Shown: piece by piece, positions 25,832 to 33,061 of the stretch
Layout of the letters: each line of letters begins with the position of its first letter
Position numbering within the stretch: the stretch's first letter is position 1
DNA from: Streptomyces cellostaticus
GTDB taxonomy: Bacteria > Actinomycetota > Actinomycetes > Streptomycetales > Streptomycetaceae
Length of the DNA: 38,996 nucleotides
NCBI RefSeq assembly: GCF_001513965.1
Contig: NZ_KQ948059.1
Coordinates: 1 to 38,996, forward strand
Reading direction: 5' to 3'
Position numbers and translations under genes: made by a program
The notes under the pieces: model-generated
Databases searched by the model: none
What the model saw: the letters and a program-made list of their open reading frames with translations, nothing else
What the model was told of the DNA's origin: nothing

Positions 25832-26251
25832 GTGGTTGCGGGTCGAGTGGTGCGTTTCGACAATGTGCGGGGTTACGGATTCATTGCCCCGGCGCATGGC
25901 GGAGAAGACGTTTTTCTCCATGCGAACGACTTGATGATTCCGGAGGAATATCTCCGTTCCGGTCTCCAGGTCGAATTCGAGATCGAAGAGGGCGACCGGG
26001 GTCTGAAGGCATCGTCGGTCCGGCTCGCCGAGGGCGTCGACCGGAAGTCCTTGAAAGCCGTATCGGCGGAGCGCGCCGGCACGGGAGACGACGGTGAGCC
26101 GTTGTGCGATGTGTTCTCCCCGGAGGAACTCAGCCGGGAGATCACGGAACTGCTGCTGGCCGCGGCGCCCTCGCTCACCGCTGAGCAGATCCTGCTGATC
26201 CGGCGCCGGGTCGTGGAATTCGGGCGCAACCACGGATGGGTTGAAGGCTGA
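25832..26251 (+). CDS. cold-shock-domain protein with C-terminal helical extension (copy 1)
   Basis: The protein is 139 residues from GTG 25832, chosen because GGAAG lies 5 bases upstream and because the start then aligns with copy 2. Residues 1-68 are a cold-shock domain with RNP1 as RGYGFIAP and RNP2 as DVFLHAND. The remaining 70 residues (L-C-D-V-F-S-P-E-E-L-S-R-E-I-T-E-L-L-L to N-H-G-W) are predicted helical, shared only with copy 2 here. Usual CspA proteins stop at about 67 residues. Likely binds single-stranded RNA or DNA. Confidence 0.85.
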   Translation: MVAGRVVRFDNVRGYGFIAPAHGGEDVFLHANDLMIPEEYLRSGLQVEFEIEEGDRGLKASSVRLAEGVDRKSLKAVSAERAGTGDDGEPLCDVFSPEELSREITELLLAAAPSLTAEQILLIRRRVVEFGRNHGWVEG

Positions 26252-26368
26252 GCCGTCCCACGCCCCCCCAATGACCGCCGCCCGAAGGCGTGTTCAACCT
26301 CATCTCACCCGCACTGTGCCGTGAATGCGGACAACGTTGCCGTGTCATCGGGCTGCGGTGATTGAAGT

Positions 26369-26377
26369 GTTCAACTG
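26369..26377 (+). promoter_or_regulatory. StrR/NovG-type half-site upstream of second cold-shock gene
   Basis: GTTCAACTG matches the left half of the StrR/NovG box exactly, 81 bases before ATG 26458. The right half 11 bases on (GCGGTGATG) matches at only four of nine positions. A weaker GTTCAACCT lies 77 bases upstream at 26292. Significance rests on the full boxes elsewhere in the block. Confidence 0.35.
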
Positions 26378-26457
26378 GCGCACGAGCAGCGGTGATGCGC
26401 GTTGTTACGATCCAGCGCAAGGTGTTGGGCAAGGTGCCCGGAGTTGGGGGTTTGGGG

Positions 26458-26910
26458 ATGACTGTTGGTCGAGTGATCCGGTTCGACGGGATGCGTGGGT
26501 ATGGCTTCATCGCGCCGGAGCATGGTGGGGAAGACGTCTTCTTGCATGTGAACGATCTGCTCATTCCCGAGGCGTCCGTGCGCTCGGGACTCGCGGTGGA
26601 GTTCGAGGTCGAGGATGGTGACCGGGGGCTGAAGGCCTCCGCGGTCCGGCTCGCGGAGACGCAGGATCCGTCGGTGCAGGCGGTGGTGCCCGGCCCGCGG
26701 ATCCCCACGGCACCCGTGGGCACGGCGGGCGACTCGTCGTCCCCGGAGGGCCAGGAAACGATGTGTGACGTACTCGGCTCGGCCGAGTACACACGAGAGG
26801 TGACCGAGCTACTGCTGACCTCCGCCCCGGAGCTGACGGGGCAGCAGATCCTCGCCATGCGCAAGCACTTGGTCCTGTTCGGCAAGCGGCACGGCTGGGT
26901 CGAGGACTGA
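26458..26910 (+). CDS. cold-shock-domain protein with C-terminal helical extension (copy 2)
   Basis: A 150-residue protein from ATG 26458. MTVGRVIRFDGMRGYGFIAP and DVFLHVNDLLIP give the RNP motifs. The C-terminal part M-C-D-V-L-G-S-A-E-Y-T-R-E-V-T-E-L-L-L to R-H-G-W-V-E-D matches copy 1, with a longer Pro/Gly linker between. TTACGAT near 26404 could be a -10. A StrR-type half-site lies upstream and a strong hairpin at 26950-26981 follows. Tandem duplication with copy 1 is clear. Confidence 0.87.
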   Translation: MTVGRVIRFDGMRGYGFIAPEHGGEDVFLHVNDLLIPEASVRSGLAVEFEVEDGDRGLKASAVRLAETQDPSVQAVVPGPRIPTAPVGTAGDSSSPEGQETMCDVLGSAEYTREVTELLLTSAPELTGQQILAMRKHLVLFGKRHGWVED

Positions 26911-26949
26911 CAGGACGAACGGACGGCTCACGCGTCCGCATGCAGACCA

Positions 26950-26981
26950 GGGCCGGGTGCGCCCCCCGTCGCACCCGGCCC
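26950..26981 (+). terminator. terminator after the cold-shock pair
   Basis: Twelve-base arms (GGGCCGGGTGCG at 26950-26961, complement at 26970-26981) with an eight-base loop, followed by CTCCCTTTT. Confidence 0.88.
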
Positions 26982-27028
26982 CTCCCTTTTCGGTGCGAGT
27001 CAGTCAACCCATGGAGAGGGGAATTGCC

Positions 27029-28525
27029 ATGACGGAGCTGCCCACAGCTGCCCCGCCGGGGCCGGCCGCCACCGGGGGCAGGCCGGACGGTCGTGAGGCC
27101 CTCGCCGAGGAGAACCCACGCGACCCGCTGATCCGGCTGGCACGGCTGCTGGACGAGGGAACCCTCACCGTCGTACACGACAGCGACGCGATCACCACGG
27201 TGGTGGCTTCCGGCCGGGTCCACGGTGTGGACGTCATCGCGTTCTGCACGGACGCACGGGTGATGGGCGGAGCCGTCGGCTTCGACGAGTGCCGCCGCAT
27301 CGCGGACGCCATCGACCTCGCTCTCAGGGAGAACCGCCCGGTCATCGGCCTGTGGCACTCCGGCGGCGCCAAACTCGCCGACGGGATCGAGGCGATGGAC
27401 GGGATCGGCCGGATCTTCGCGGCGACGGTCCGTGCCTCGGGCAGGATCCCCCAGATCTCCGTGGTCCTCGGCGCGGCCGCCGGCGGCGCCGCGTACGGGC
27501 CCGCGCTCACCGACGTGGTGGTCATGGCGCCCGCCGGCCGGATCTTCGTGACCGGCCCGGACGTGGTGCGCAGCGTGACCGGCGAGCAGATCGACATGGA
27601 GGGGCTCGGCGGCACGGAGGCCCACGGCCGCAAGTCCGGAGTGACGCACATCGTGGCCGACTCCGAGGAGGACGCCTACGCCCGCACCCGGCATGTGACC
27701 TCCCTGCTCGCCGTCCCCGGAAAAGCGGACCTGGAAGCGGTGGGCCCGGCCCGGGACCTGCGGGCGCTGCTGCCCGCCTCACCCCGGCGGGCCTACGACG
27801 TACGGCCGCTGGTGACCGGGCTGCTCGACACCGACCCCGGGTATCCGGGCGGTGCACCGGGCCAGCGGGGTTCCTTCGAGGAGTTCCATGCGAAGTGGGC
27901 GCCGAACGTCGTGACCGGCCTCGGCCGGCTGGCCGGCCAGACCGTGGGCGTCGTCGCCAACAACCCCTTGCGCAAGGGCGGTTGCCTGGACTCGCTGAGC
28001 GCGGAGAAGGCCGCGCGTTTCGTACGGCTGTGTGACTCCATGGGGGTCCCGCTGCTCAGCCTGATCGACGTGCCCGGCTATCTGCCCGGCGTCGCCCAGG
28101 AGTGGGGCGGAGTCGTCAGGCGCGGGGCGAAACTGCTGTACGCCTTCGCCGAAGCGGTCGTACCGCGCGTCTCGGTCGTCACCCGCAAGTCCTACGGCGG
28201 TGCCTACATCGCCATGAACTCACGCTCCCTCGGTGCCACCAAGGTGTTCGCCTGGCCCGACGCCGAAGTCGCCGTGATGGGCGCCGAGTCGGCCGTGGGC
28301 ATCCTGCACCGCAAGGCCCTCGCCGCCGCACCCGAAACGGAGCGAGAAGGGCTGCGCGCACGGCTCATCGAAGAGCAGAAACGACTTGCCGGCGGTGTCG
28401 AGCGAGGACTCGCGCTCGGGGTGATCGATGAGGTCATCGACCCGTCGCAGACCCGGGCCGCGGTGGCGGAAGTCTTCGCCGCCGAGCCCTGCCGGCGTGG
28501 AACGCACGGGAACATCCCGCTGTGA
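27029..28525 (+). CDS. acyl-CoA carboxylase beta (carboxyltransferase) subunit
   Basis: The protein is 498 residues from ATG 27029 after GGAGAGGGG. Both crotonase-fold halves are present: GLWHSGGAKLADGIEAMDG with GAAAGGAAYGPALTD, and LIDVPGYLPGVAQEWGGVVR with KSYGGAYIAMNSRSLGA. The C-terminus HGNIPL matches PccB/AccB proteins. Ile394 in GGAYIAM aligns with the position where PccB has Asp and AccB has Ile in S. coelicolor, a residue shown to set acyl-CoA choice. Ile suggests acetyl-CoA can be used, giving malonyl-CoA for polyketide extension. The biotin carrier is a separate small gene 311 bases downstream. No biotin carboxylase is in the window, so one encoded elsewhere must serve. Confidence 0.92.
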   Translation: MTELPTAAPPGPAATGGRPDGREALAEENPRDPLIRLARLLDEGTLTVVHDSDAITTVVASGRVHGVDVIAFCTDARVMGGAVGFDECRRIADAIDLALRENRPVIGLWHSGGAKLADGIEAMDGIGRIFAATVRASGRIPQISVVLGAAAGGAAYGPALTDVVVMAPAGRIFVTGPDVVRSVTGEQIDMEGLGGTEAHGRKSGVTHIVADSEEDAYARTRHVTSLLAVPGKADLEAVGPARDLRALLPASPRRAYDVRPLVTGLLDTDPGYPGGAPGQRGSFEEFHAKWAPNVVTGLGRLAGQTVGVVANNPLRKGGCLDSLSAEKAARFVRLCDSMGVPLLSLIDVPGYLPGVAQEWGGVVRRGAKLLYAFAEAVVPRVSVVTRKSYGGAYIAMNSRSLGATKVFAWPDAEVAVMGAESAVGILHRKALAAAPETEREGLRARLIEEQKRLAGGVERGLALGVIDEVIDPSQTRAAVAEVFAAEPCRRGTHGNIPL

Positions 28526-28568
28526 GAGTCCCGACCAAGGCTGGAACCCGCAAGTCCGGAGAGCGAGG

Positions 28569-28799
28569 ATGATCATGGACGACAACGGTGCACCCAACGT
28601 GTTCCTCACCGGCGCCCCTGCCACGGTGATCGCCGGCGAGGAGCAGCTGCGCTACATAGCGGATCTCGACGTGACCAAGGTCAAGATTCCGCGCGGCAAC
28701 CGCTACGAGCACTTCGAGGCCAGTTCCGAGACCACTCTCGTCGACGACCGCGAACTGCGGGTCTTCGTGTGGACCCACAGCACGTACGTGGCCGAGTGA
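28569..28799 (+). CDS. DUF5988-like small protein
   Basis: A 76-residue protein (ATG 28569, or ATG 28575) with GGAG upstream. The pattern NVFLTGAPATV, then V-K-I-P-R-G-N-R-Y-E-H-F-E and R-V-F-V-W-T-H-S-T-Y-V-A-E fits the DUF5988 family of small proteins seen in biosynthetic clusters. Function is not known to me. It lies between the carboxyltransferase and the biotin carrier with short gaps, so it is in the same operon and may be an accessory subunit, comparable in position to the small epsilon subunits of actinobacterial acyl-CoA carboxylases, though no homology is evident. Confidence 0.7.
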   Translation: MIMDDNGAPNVFLTGAPATVIAGEEQLRYIADLDVTKVKIPRGNRYEHFEASSETTLVDDRELRVFVWTHSTYVAE

Positions 28800-28836
28800 C
28801 GCGTCACAGAGGCAATTCGCACCCCAGGAGCCGGTG

Positions 28837-29061
28837 GTGGAAGAGGTACGAGCCGAGATCGTCGCCGTCGTGAGCGAGGTGCTCACGGCCGCCGGAGACG
28901 CCATTGCCGAGGGCGAGCCGCTGGTCATCCTCGAATCGATGAAGATGGAGATCCCCGTTCTCGCCGAGAACGGCGGCCGGATCCTTCAGGTCCAGGTCGC
29001 CCCCGGCGACACCGTGCAGGAGGGCGACCTCCTCGCGGTGATCGGCCGACAGGCCGGATGA
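28837..29061 (+). CDS. stand-alone biotinyl carrier domain protein
   Basis: A 74-residue protein that is essentially one biotinyl domain. It opens MEEVRAEIVAVV and carries the biotinylation motif ESMKME (Lys at about 36), followed by I-P-V-L-A-E-N-G-G and G-D-T-V-Q-E-G-D-L-L. GTG 28837 has AGGAG 6 bases upstream; GTG 28834 is three bases earlier. Together with the beta subunit it carries the carboxyl group on biotin. Last gene of the operon before the hairpin at 29095-29141. Confidence 0.9.
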   Translation: MEEVRAEIVAVVSEVLTAAGDAIAEGEPLVILESMKMEIPVLAENGGRILQVQVAPGDTVQEGDLLAVIGRQAG

Positions 29062-29094
29062 CGGGGCACAGCCCCGCAGTCGCACGACCCCGAT

Positions 29095-29141
29095 GCCGAA
29101 GCCGTGCACCGTCCGAGCCCTGGGCGGTGCACGGCTTCGGC
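29095..29141 (+). terminator. terminator after the carboxylase operon
   Basis: Perfect 17-base arms (29095-29111 and 29125-29141) around a 13-base loop, 34 bases beyond the carrier gene stop. Confidence 0.88.
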
Positions 29142-29232
29142 CCCGTCAAGGACGGTTGTCCGTAATGTTGTTGGTGTACGAGATTTCGATGGTGCGCGTG
29201 CTCGCACTCATCACTTGACCAGAAGGGAACCC

Positions 29233-31071
29233 ATGAGCACCGAGACGCTGGAGTTTCAGGCCGAAGCGCGCCAGCTCCTGCAGTTGATGGTCCATTCGAT
29301 CTACTCGAACAAGGACATCTTCCTGCGCGAACTGATCTCCAATGCCTCTGACGCCCTGGACAAACGGCGCCTGGCCGGCCTCACGGACGACAGTCTGCGG
29401 GCCGACGACCTCCACATCGGCATCGAGACCGACAAGGACGCCCGCACACTGACCGTGCGGGACAACGGCATCGGCATGTCGCGCGACGACGTCGTGGGGC
29501 TCATCGGCACCATCGCCCGCTCCGGGACGGCCGAGACCCTGCGCCGGCTGCGGGAAAACGGGGAGAACAAGGAAACGGCCGAGCTGATCGGCCAGTTCGG
29601 CGTCGGCTTCTACTCGACCTTCATGGTCGCCGACCGGGTCACCCTGCTCACCCGCAAGGCCGGCGAGACGACGGGTACGCGCTGGGAGTCGGACGGCGAT
29701 GGCACGTACACCATCGAGACCGTCGAGGATGCGCCGGAAGGCACCTCGGTGACCGTCCACCTGCGCCCCAAGGACGAGGAGGACGCACTCTACGACTACA
29801 CCGAGGACTGGAAGGTCCGGGAGATCGTCAAGCGGTACTCGGACTTCATCTCGTTCCCCATCAGGATGGGCGACGACACCCTCAACTCGATGAAGGCGCT
29901 CTGGGCGCGGCCGCGCTCCGAGGTCAAGGACGAGGAGTACCGGGAGTTCTACCGGCACATCACGCACGACTGGACCGACCCGCTGGAGATCATCCAGATG
30001 CGGGCGGAGGGCACCTTCGAGTACGAGGCGCTGCTCTTCCTCCCGTCGCGTGCCCCGCACGACCTCTTCCAGCGCGACGGCAGCCACGGAATCCAGCTGT
30101 ACGTCAAGCGTGTGTTCATCATGGACGACAGCCGCGAGCTGCTGCCGGACTACCTCCGCTTCGTCAAGGGAGTCGTGGACGCGGCCGACCTGTCGCTGAA
30201 CATCTCCCGCGAGATCCTCCAGCAGGACCGGCACATCCAGCTGATCCGCCGCCGCCTCGCGAAGAAGGTCCTGTCGACCATCAAGGACCTCATGACGAAC
30301 GACGCGGAGAAGTACCGCACGTTCTGGCGCGAGTTCGGCCCTGCCGTCAAGGAGGGCCTGCTCGGCGGTGCCGAGGACCACAAGGCGATCCTCGACATCG
30401 CGTCGTTCGCCTCCACCGCCTCCGACGAGCCGACCACCCTGGCCGACTACGTGGCCCGGATGAAGGACGGCCAGGACAAGATCTACTTCATGACCGGCGA
30501 AAGCCGCGCACAGGTCGAGAACTCCCCGCACATGGAGGCGTTCAAGGCCAAGGAGTACGAGGTCCTGCTGCTCACCGACCCGGTGGACGAGATCTGGGTC
30601 GAGGCGGTGCAGGCGTACGACGGCAAGGAGTTCCAGTCCATCGCGCGCGGCGCGGTCGACCTGCCCTCCGACGAGGAGGTGTCCGAGGAGAAGTCCGGGG
30701 CGTACGCACCGCTGCTGACCTGGCTGAGCGAGACGCTCGACGATGTGAAGGACGTACGGCTGACGACCCGTCTGACCAGCTCGCCGGCGTGCCTGGTCAG
30801 TGACGTCGACGGCATCACGCCGACCCTGGAGAAGATGTACAAGGCGATGGGCCAGCAGGTCCCGTCGGTCAAGCGCATCCTTGAGCTGAACCCGGAGCAC
30901 CCGCTGGTCAGCGGGCTGAGGTCGGCGCACGAGGAGCGGGCCGGCGCCCCGGAGCTGACCGAGACGGCCGAGCTGCTGTACGGCACCGCGCTGCTCGCGG
31001 AAGGCGGCGACCTGGCCGACCCGGCGCGCTTCGCCAAGCTGCTCGCCGACCGCCTCGCCAGGACGGTGTGA
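29233..31071 (+). CDS. htpG: HtpG, bacterial Hsp90 chaperone
   Basis: The protein is 612 residues from ATG 29233 after GAAGGGA. The GHKL ATPase domain shows ELISNASDALDKRR, DNGIGMSRDD, GTIARSGT and GQFGVGFYSTFM. The middle domain is marked by LFLPSRAPHDLF and LNISREILQQDRHI. The C-terminal dimer domain ends the protein. Length is normal. It has its own upstream gap and terminators on both sides, so is probably a single-gene transcript. HtpG is needed for albicidin and colibactin production in other bacteria, and a copy inside a PKS cluster points to a helper role for megasynthase folding. Whether the genome has a second htpG cannot be seen here. Confidence 0.96.
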   Translation: MSTETLEFQAEARQLLQLMVHSIYSNKDIFLRELISNASDALDKRRLAGLTDDSLRADDLHIGIETDKDARTLTVRDNGIGMSRDDVVGLIGTIARSGTAETLRRLRENGENKETAELIGQFGVGFYSTFMVADRVTLLTRKAGETTGTRWESDGDGTYTIETVEDAPEGTSVTVHLRPKDEEDALYDYTEDWKVREIVKRYSDFISFPIRMGDDTLNSMKALWARPRSEVKDEEYREFYRHITHDWTDPLEIIQMRAEGTFEYEALLFLPSRAPHDLFQRDGSHGIQLYVKRVFIMDDSRELLPDYLRFVKGVVDAADLSLNISREILQQDRHIQLIRRRLAKKVLSTIKDLMTNDAEKYRTFWREFGPAVKEGLLGGAEDHKAILDIASFASTASDEPTTLADYVARMKDGQDKIYFMTGESRAQVENSPHMEAFKAKEYEVLLLTDPVDEIWVEAVQAYDGKEFQSIARGAVDLPSDEEVSEEKSGAYAPLLTWLSETLDDVKDVRLTTRLTSSPACLVSDVDGITPTLEKMYKAMGQQVPSVKRILELNPEHPLVSGLRSAHEERAGAPELTETAELLYGTALLAEGGDLADPARFAKLLADRLARTV

Positions 31072-31085
31072 GCGACGCAGGAAGA

Positions 31086-31130
31086 CCGATGGCCCAGCAC
31101 CTGCCGTTGCCGGCGGGGCTGGGCCATCGG
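31086..31130. terminator. bidirectional terminator between htpG and thioesterase gene
   Basis: Thirteen-base arms (CCGATGGCCCAGC at 31086-31098, complement at 31118-31130) enclose a 19-base loop, between convergent genes. Confidence 0.82.
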
Positions 31131-31144
31131 CTGCTACGGCTGTG

Positions 31145-31912
31145 TCAGCCGACGGTGCGAGAGCGTTCGGCCTGGAAGTGCTCGTCCAGGACCTGGAGGA
31201 CCTCTTTGCTCCGGTCGCTGATGAAGAAGTGCCCGCCGGTGAACACGCGGAGATCGAGCGATCCCGTCGTGTGCTGGGCCCAGGCCTTCGCCTCGTCCAG
31301 GGTCGTCTTGGGATCGCTGTCACCGGTCAGCACGGTGACCGGGCAGTCCACGGTGGCCCCGGGCTCACAGCGGTACGTCTCGACCGCCTTGTAGTCGGCC
31401 CGGAGCGCGGGCAGCGCGGCCCGCATCATCTCCTCGTCACCGAGCAGCGCCGATGCGGTGCCGCTCAGCCGGCGCACCTCGGCCAGGATCGTGTCGTCAC
31501 TGCGATGCGTGTTCTCTTCCCGGTACGTCGAAGGCGCGCGGCGCCCGGAAGCGAACAGCCGCACCGGACCGCGCCCGTCGGCCTCCAGACGACGCGCCAG
31601 CTCGAAGCCGAGGACGGCCCCCATGCTGTGACCGAGGAAAGTGAGCGGGAGTTCCGGCTGACGCCGGAGCACCTCGTATATGCGGTCGGCGAGTATCGCC
31701 AGGTCTTCGACGGGCTGTTCCGTACGACGGTCCTGCCGTCCGGGGTACTGGATGGCGACGACATCGACATCGGGGCTCAGCGCCGCTGCCACCGGGAGGT
31801 AGAAAGGCGCCGACCCGCCTGCGTGCGGGAGGCATACCAGCCGAGCAGCCGGGTTTTTGGCAGGGTGAAAACGGCGGCACCACAGTTCATCTCCGGGCGA
31901 AGGCTGAGACAT
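31145..31912 (-). CDS. type II thioesterase
   Basis: The protein is 255 residues from ATG 31912, preceded by TGGAG at 4 bases. A GTG at 31933 gives seven more residues but lacks a ribosome site. Family marks are CLPHAGGSA, AIQYPGRQDR, the nucleophile in FLGHSMGA, the Asp in LTGDSDP and the His in GGHFF. Such enzymes clear stalled or wrongly primed acyl groups from carrier proteins of type I PKS or NRPS lines. The gene is divergent from the Lys-tail gene, and the StrR-type box at 32020-32048 lies 108 bases before its start. Confidence 0.93.
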   Translation of the reverse strand: MSQPSPGDELWCRRFHPAKNPAARLVCLPHAGGSAPFYLPVAAALSPDVDVVAIQYPGRQDRRTEQPVEDLAILADRIYEVLRRQPELPLTFLGHSMGAVLGFELARRLEADGRGPVRLFASGRRAPSTYREENTHRSDDTILAEVRRLSGTASALLGDEEMMRAALPALRADYKAVETYRCEPGATVDCPVTVLTGDSDPKTTLDEAKAWAQHTTGSLDLRVFTGGHFFISDRSKEVLQVLDEHFQAERSRTVG

Positions 31913-32019
31913 GCCACTCCAGAAAGTTGTCACACCGGATCATTGAGTTAAACCAGAACATAGCGAATTGCCGGAACGTCGGCAAGGAACGCCGGATCCC
32001 GCCCTGCCTGCGGTTACCT

Positions 32020-32048
32020 GCTCAACTGCCCAAATGGTGCAGTTGAAC
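32020..32048. promoter_or_regulatory. StrR/NovG-type operator box in a divergent promoter
   Basis: GCTCAACTG (32020-32028), 11 bases, CAGTTGAAC (32040-32048). Against the NovG consensus GTTCRACTG, N11, CRGTYGAAC as I recall it, 17 of 18 positions fit. The box is nearly midway between the thioesterase start (31912, minus) and the Lys-tail gene start (32174, plus), so could activate both. GCTATGTTC on the minus strand near 31960 may be a -10. Confidence 0.75.
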
Positions 32049-32173
32049 GGCTACTTGGGGTGCAGCCTTGATGATACTCATCTGACAACGAGGGCACGTG
32101 GCCGCCTGTTGCGTCGTCCCCATGGACCCGGTTACTGTTCCGAAATACGTGGCGACATTGAGAGGTGACGTAC

Positions 32174-32575
32174 GTGGGGCACAAATTCTCCCTGGTTCTC
32201 AGTCGGCAGATCACCGACGAGGAGTCGGTAATCCTGCAAGACGCTGGTTTTGCCGACGCGACTTTCGCGACTGATTCACTGCCGACCAATGCAGACGTCG
32301 CCGTTACGAAGATTGATTTCGATGACGCGGCTGCGCCCTCCCTGGCCGAGGCGATCGAGTCGGCTCTTGAGACGGTGAAGAAGGTCCCGGACCTCACCGT
32401 CCCCGGCCTCACCGTCCCGGCCGTGCCGCAGTCCCCCGCCGACGACTCCCGTGTGGTGGTCGGCGAGGTGGTCGAGAAGCCGGCCGCCGAGGCGCCCGAG
32501 AAGAAGGCGCCCGCCAAGAAGGCGCCTGCGAAGAAGCGGAGCACCAAGAAGGCCGACGCCGCGAACGAGGCATAG
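32174..32575 (+). CDS. unknown protein with Lys/Ala-rich histone-like tail
   Basis: The protein is 133 residues from GTG 32174, with GAGAGG 8 bases upstream (GTG 32165 overlaps that site and is less likely). Residues 1-75 form a mixed alpha/beta domain with an H-K-F-S-L-V-L-S-R start, reminiscent of small uncharacterised Streptomyces proteins. A Pro/Val linker with P-D-L-T-V-P-G-L-T-V-P follows. The last 25 residues are E-K-K-A-P-A-K-K-A-P-A-K-K-R-S-T-K-K-A, like the tails of HupS and bacterial H1-like proteins, suggesting nucleic-acid binding. It shares the StrR-type box with the thioesterase. A long inverted repeat ends the transcript. Confidence 0.75.
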   Translation: MGHKFSLVLSRQITDEESVILQDAGFADATFATDSLPTNADVAVTKIDFDDAAAPSLAEAIESALETVKKVPDLTVPGLTVPAVPQSPADDSRVVVGEVVEKPAAEAPEKKAPAKKAPAKKRSTKKADAANEA

Positions 32576-32618
32576 CCCGCCGCCATGCGTTGATGGACCG
32601 CCAAGAGCGGCCGCCACG

Positions 32619-32690
32619 AACGCAGCGAAGCTCCGGTTGCCCGGGGTGACTTCCCCAAGTCGCCCTGAACGACCGGAGCTTCGCTGCGTT
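32619..32690. terminator. long inverted repeat, probable terminator
   Basis: Perfect 19-base arms (32619-32637 and 32672-32690) flank 34 bases that contain a small GGGG/CCCC stem. It starts 43 bases after the Lys-tail gene. The loop is longer than usual for a terminator, so another role is possible. Confidence 0.6.
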
Positions 32691-32730
32691 GTCGTACATC
32701 CGTCACGATCTGCCCGGTTCGGCAACCGTC

Positions 32731-32817
32731 GTTCAACTGATGTGACAGCACGGTTGAACGCGCATCGGCGCAGCTCACCCTTTCAACCGTCCGGTTGAAC
32801 ACAGGGCCTGGTTGAAC
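32731..32817. promoter_or_regulatory. StrR/NovG-type box plus extra half-sites upstream of the O-methyltransferase
   Basis: GTTCAACTG (32731-32739), 11 bases, CGGTTGAAC (32751-32759) fits the NovG consensus at all 18 positions. Further GGTTGAAC copies lie at 32793-32800 and 32810-32817, and TTCAACCG/CGGTTGAA make an 18-base palindrome at 32782-32799. TAGCAT at 32845-32850 could be the -10, putting the last half-site just upstream of the -35 region. Confidence 0.8.
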
Positions 32818-32844
32818 GCTGCGATCCGACCACCCCGTTTCCCA

Positions 32845-32850
32845 TAGCAT
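32845..32850 (+). promoter_or_regulatory. candidate -10 hexamer for the O-methyltransferase
   Basis: TAGCAT fits the vegetative Streptomyces -10. The bases 17 upstream (CGATCC) are a poor -35, as expected for an activator-dependent promoter. The leader would be about 205 bases and include the C-rich tract. Confidence 0.4.
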
Positions 32851-32911
32851 CTGCAATGCAAGTTGCGCCCCTTGGCCATCACCGGCCGGCTTGCCCGCTT
32901 ATCGCAAGCGA

Positions 32912-32945
32912 CACCCCCCACCACCCCCCCCACCACCCCCCACCC
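32912..32945 (-). other. C-run tract, possible G-quadruplex on the minus strand
   Basis: Runs of 6, 8, 6 and 3 cytosines at 32914-32919, 32924-32931, 32936-32941 and 32943-32945 are separated by A or ACCA. The opposite strand has four G-runs of three or more with loops of 1, 4 and 4 bases, which meets the usual quadruplex pattern. It lies 117 bases before the O-methyltransferase. A run of eight T at 33024-33031 follows. Confidence 0.55.
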
Positions 32946-33061
32946 AGTCGTTCCCGGGCCACGTCAGCCCCTCGACAACTTCCCCAGCTCAAAGAATCCG
33001 CGCGAATAAACAAACCTGTCAGCTTTTTTTTCCGTCATGCAGTCGGGAGAGGAACGAGGCA

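Noticed and set aside
29145..29151. A GTCAAGG heptamer upstream of htpG.
   Set aside because: No second heptamer at 11 or 22 bases and no GCCCA, so it does not fit the SARP pattern.
29146..31323. A 2.2-kb minus-strand open frame opposite htpG.
   Set aside because: Same GC artefact; htpG explains the DNA fully.
32912..32945. The C-run tract as a repeat array or CRISPR.
   Set aside because: Units are too short and uneven and there are no spacers; it is a homopolymer-rich tract.
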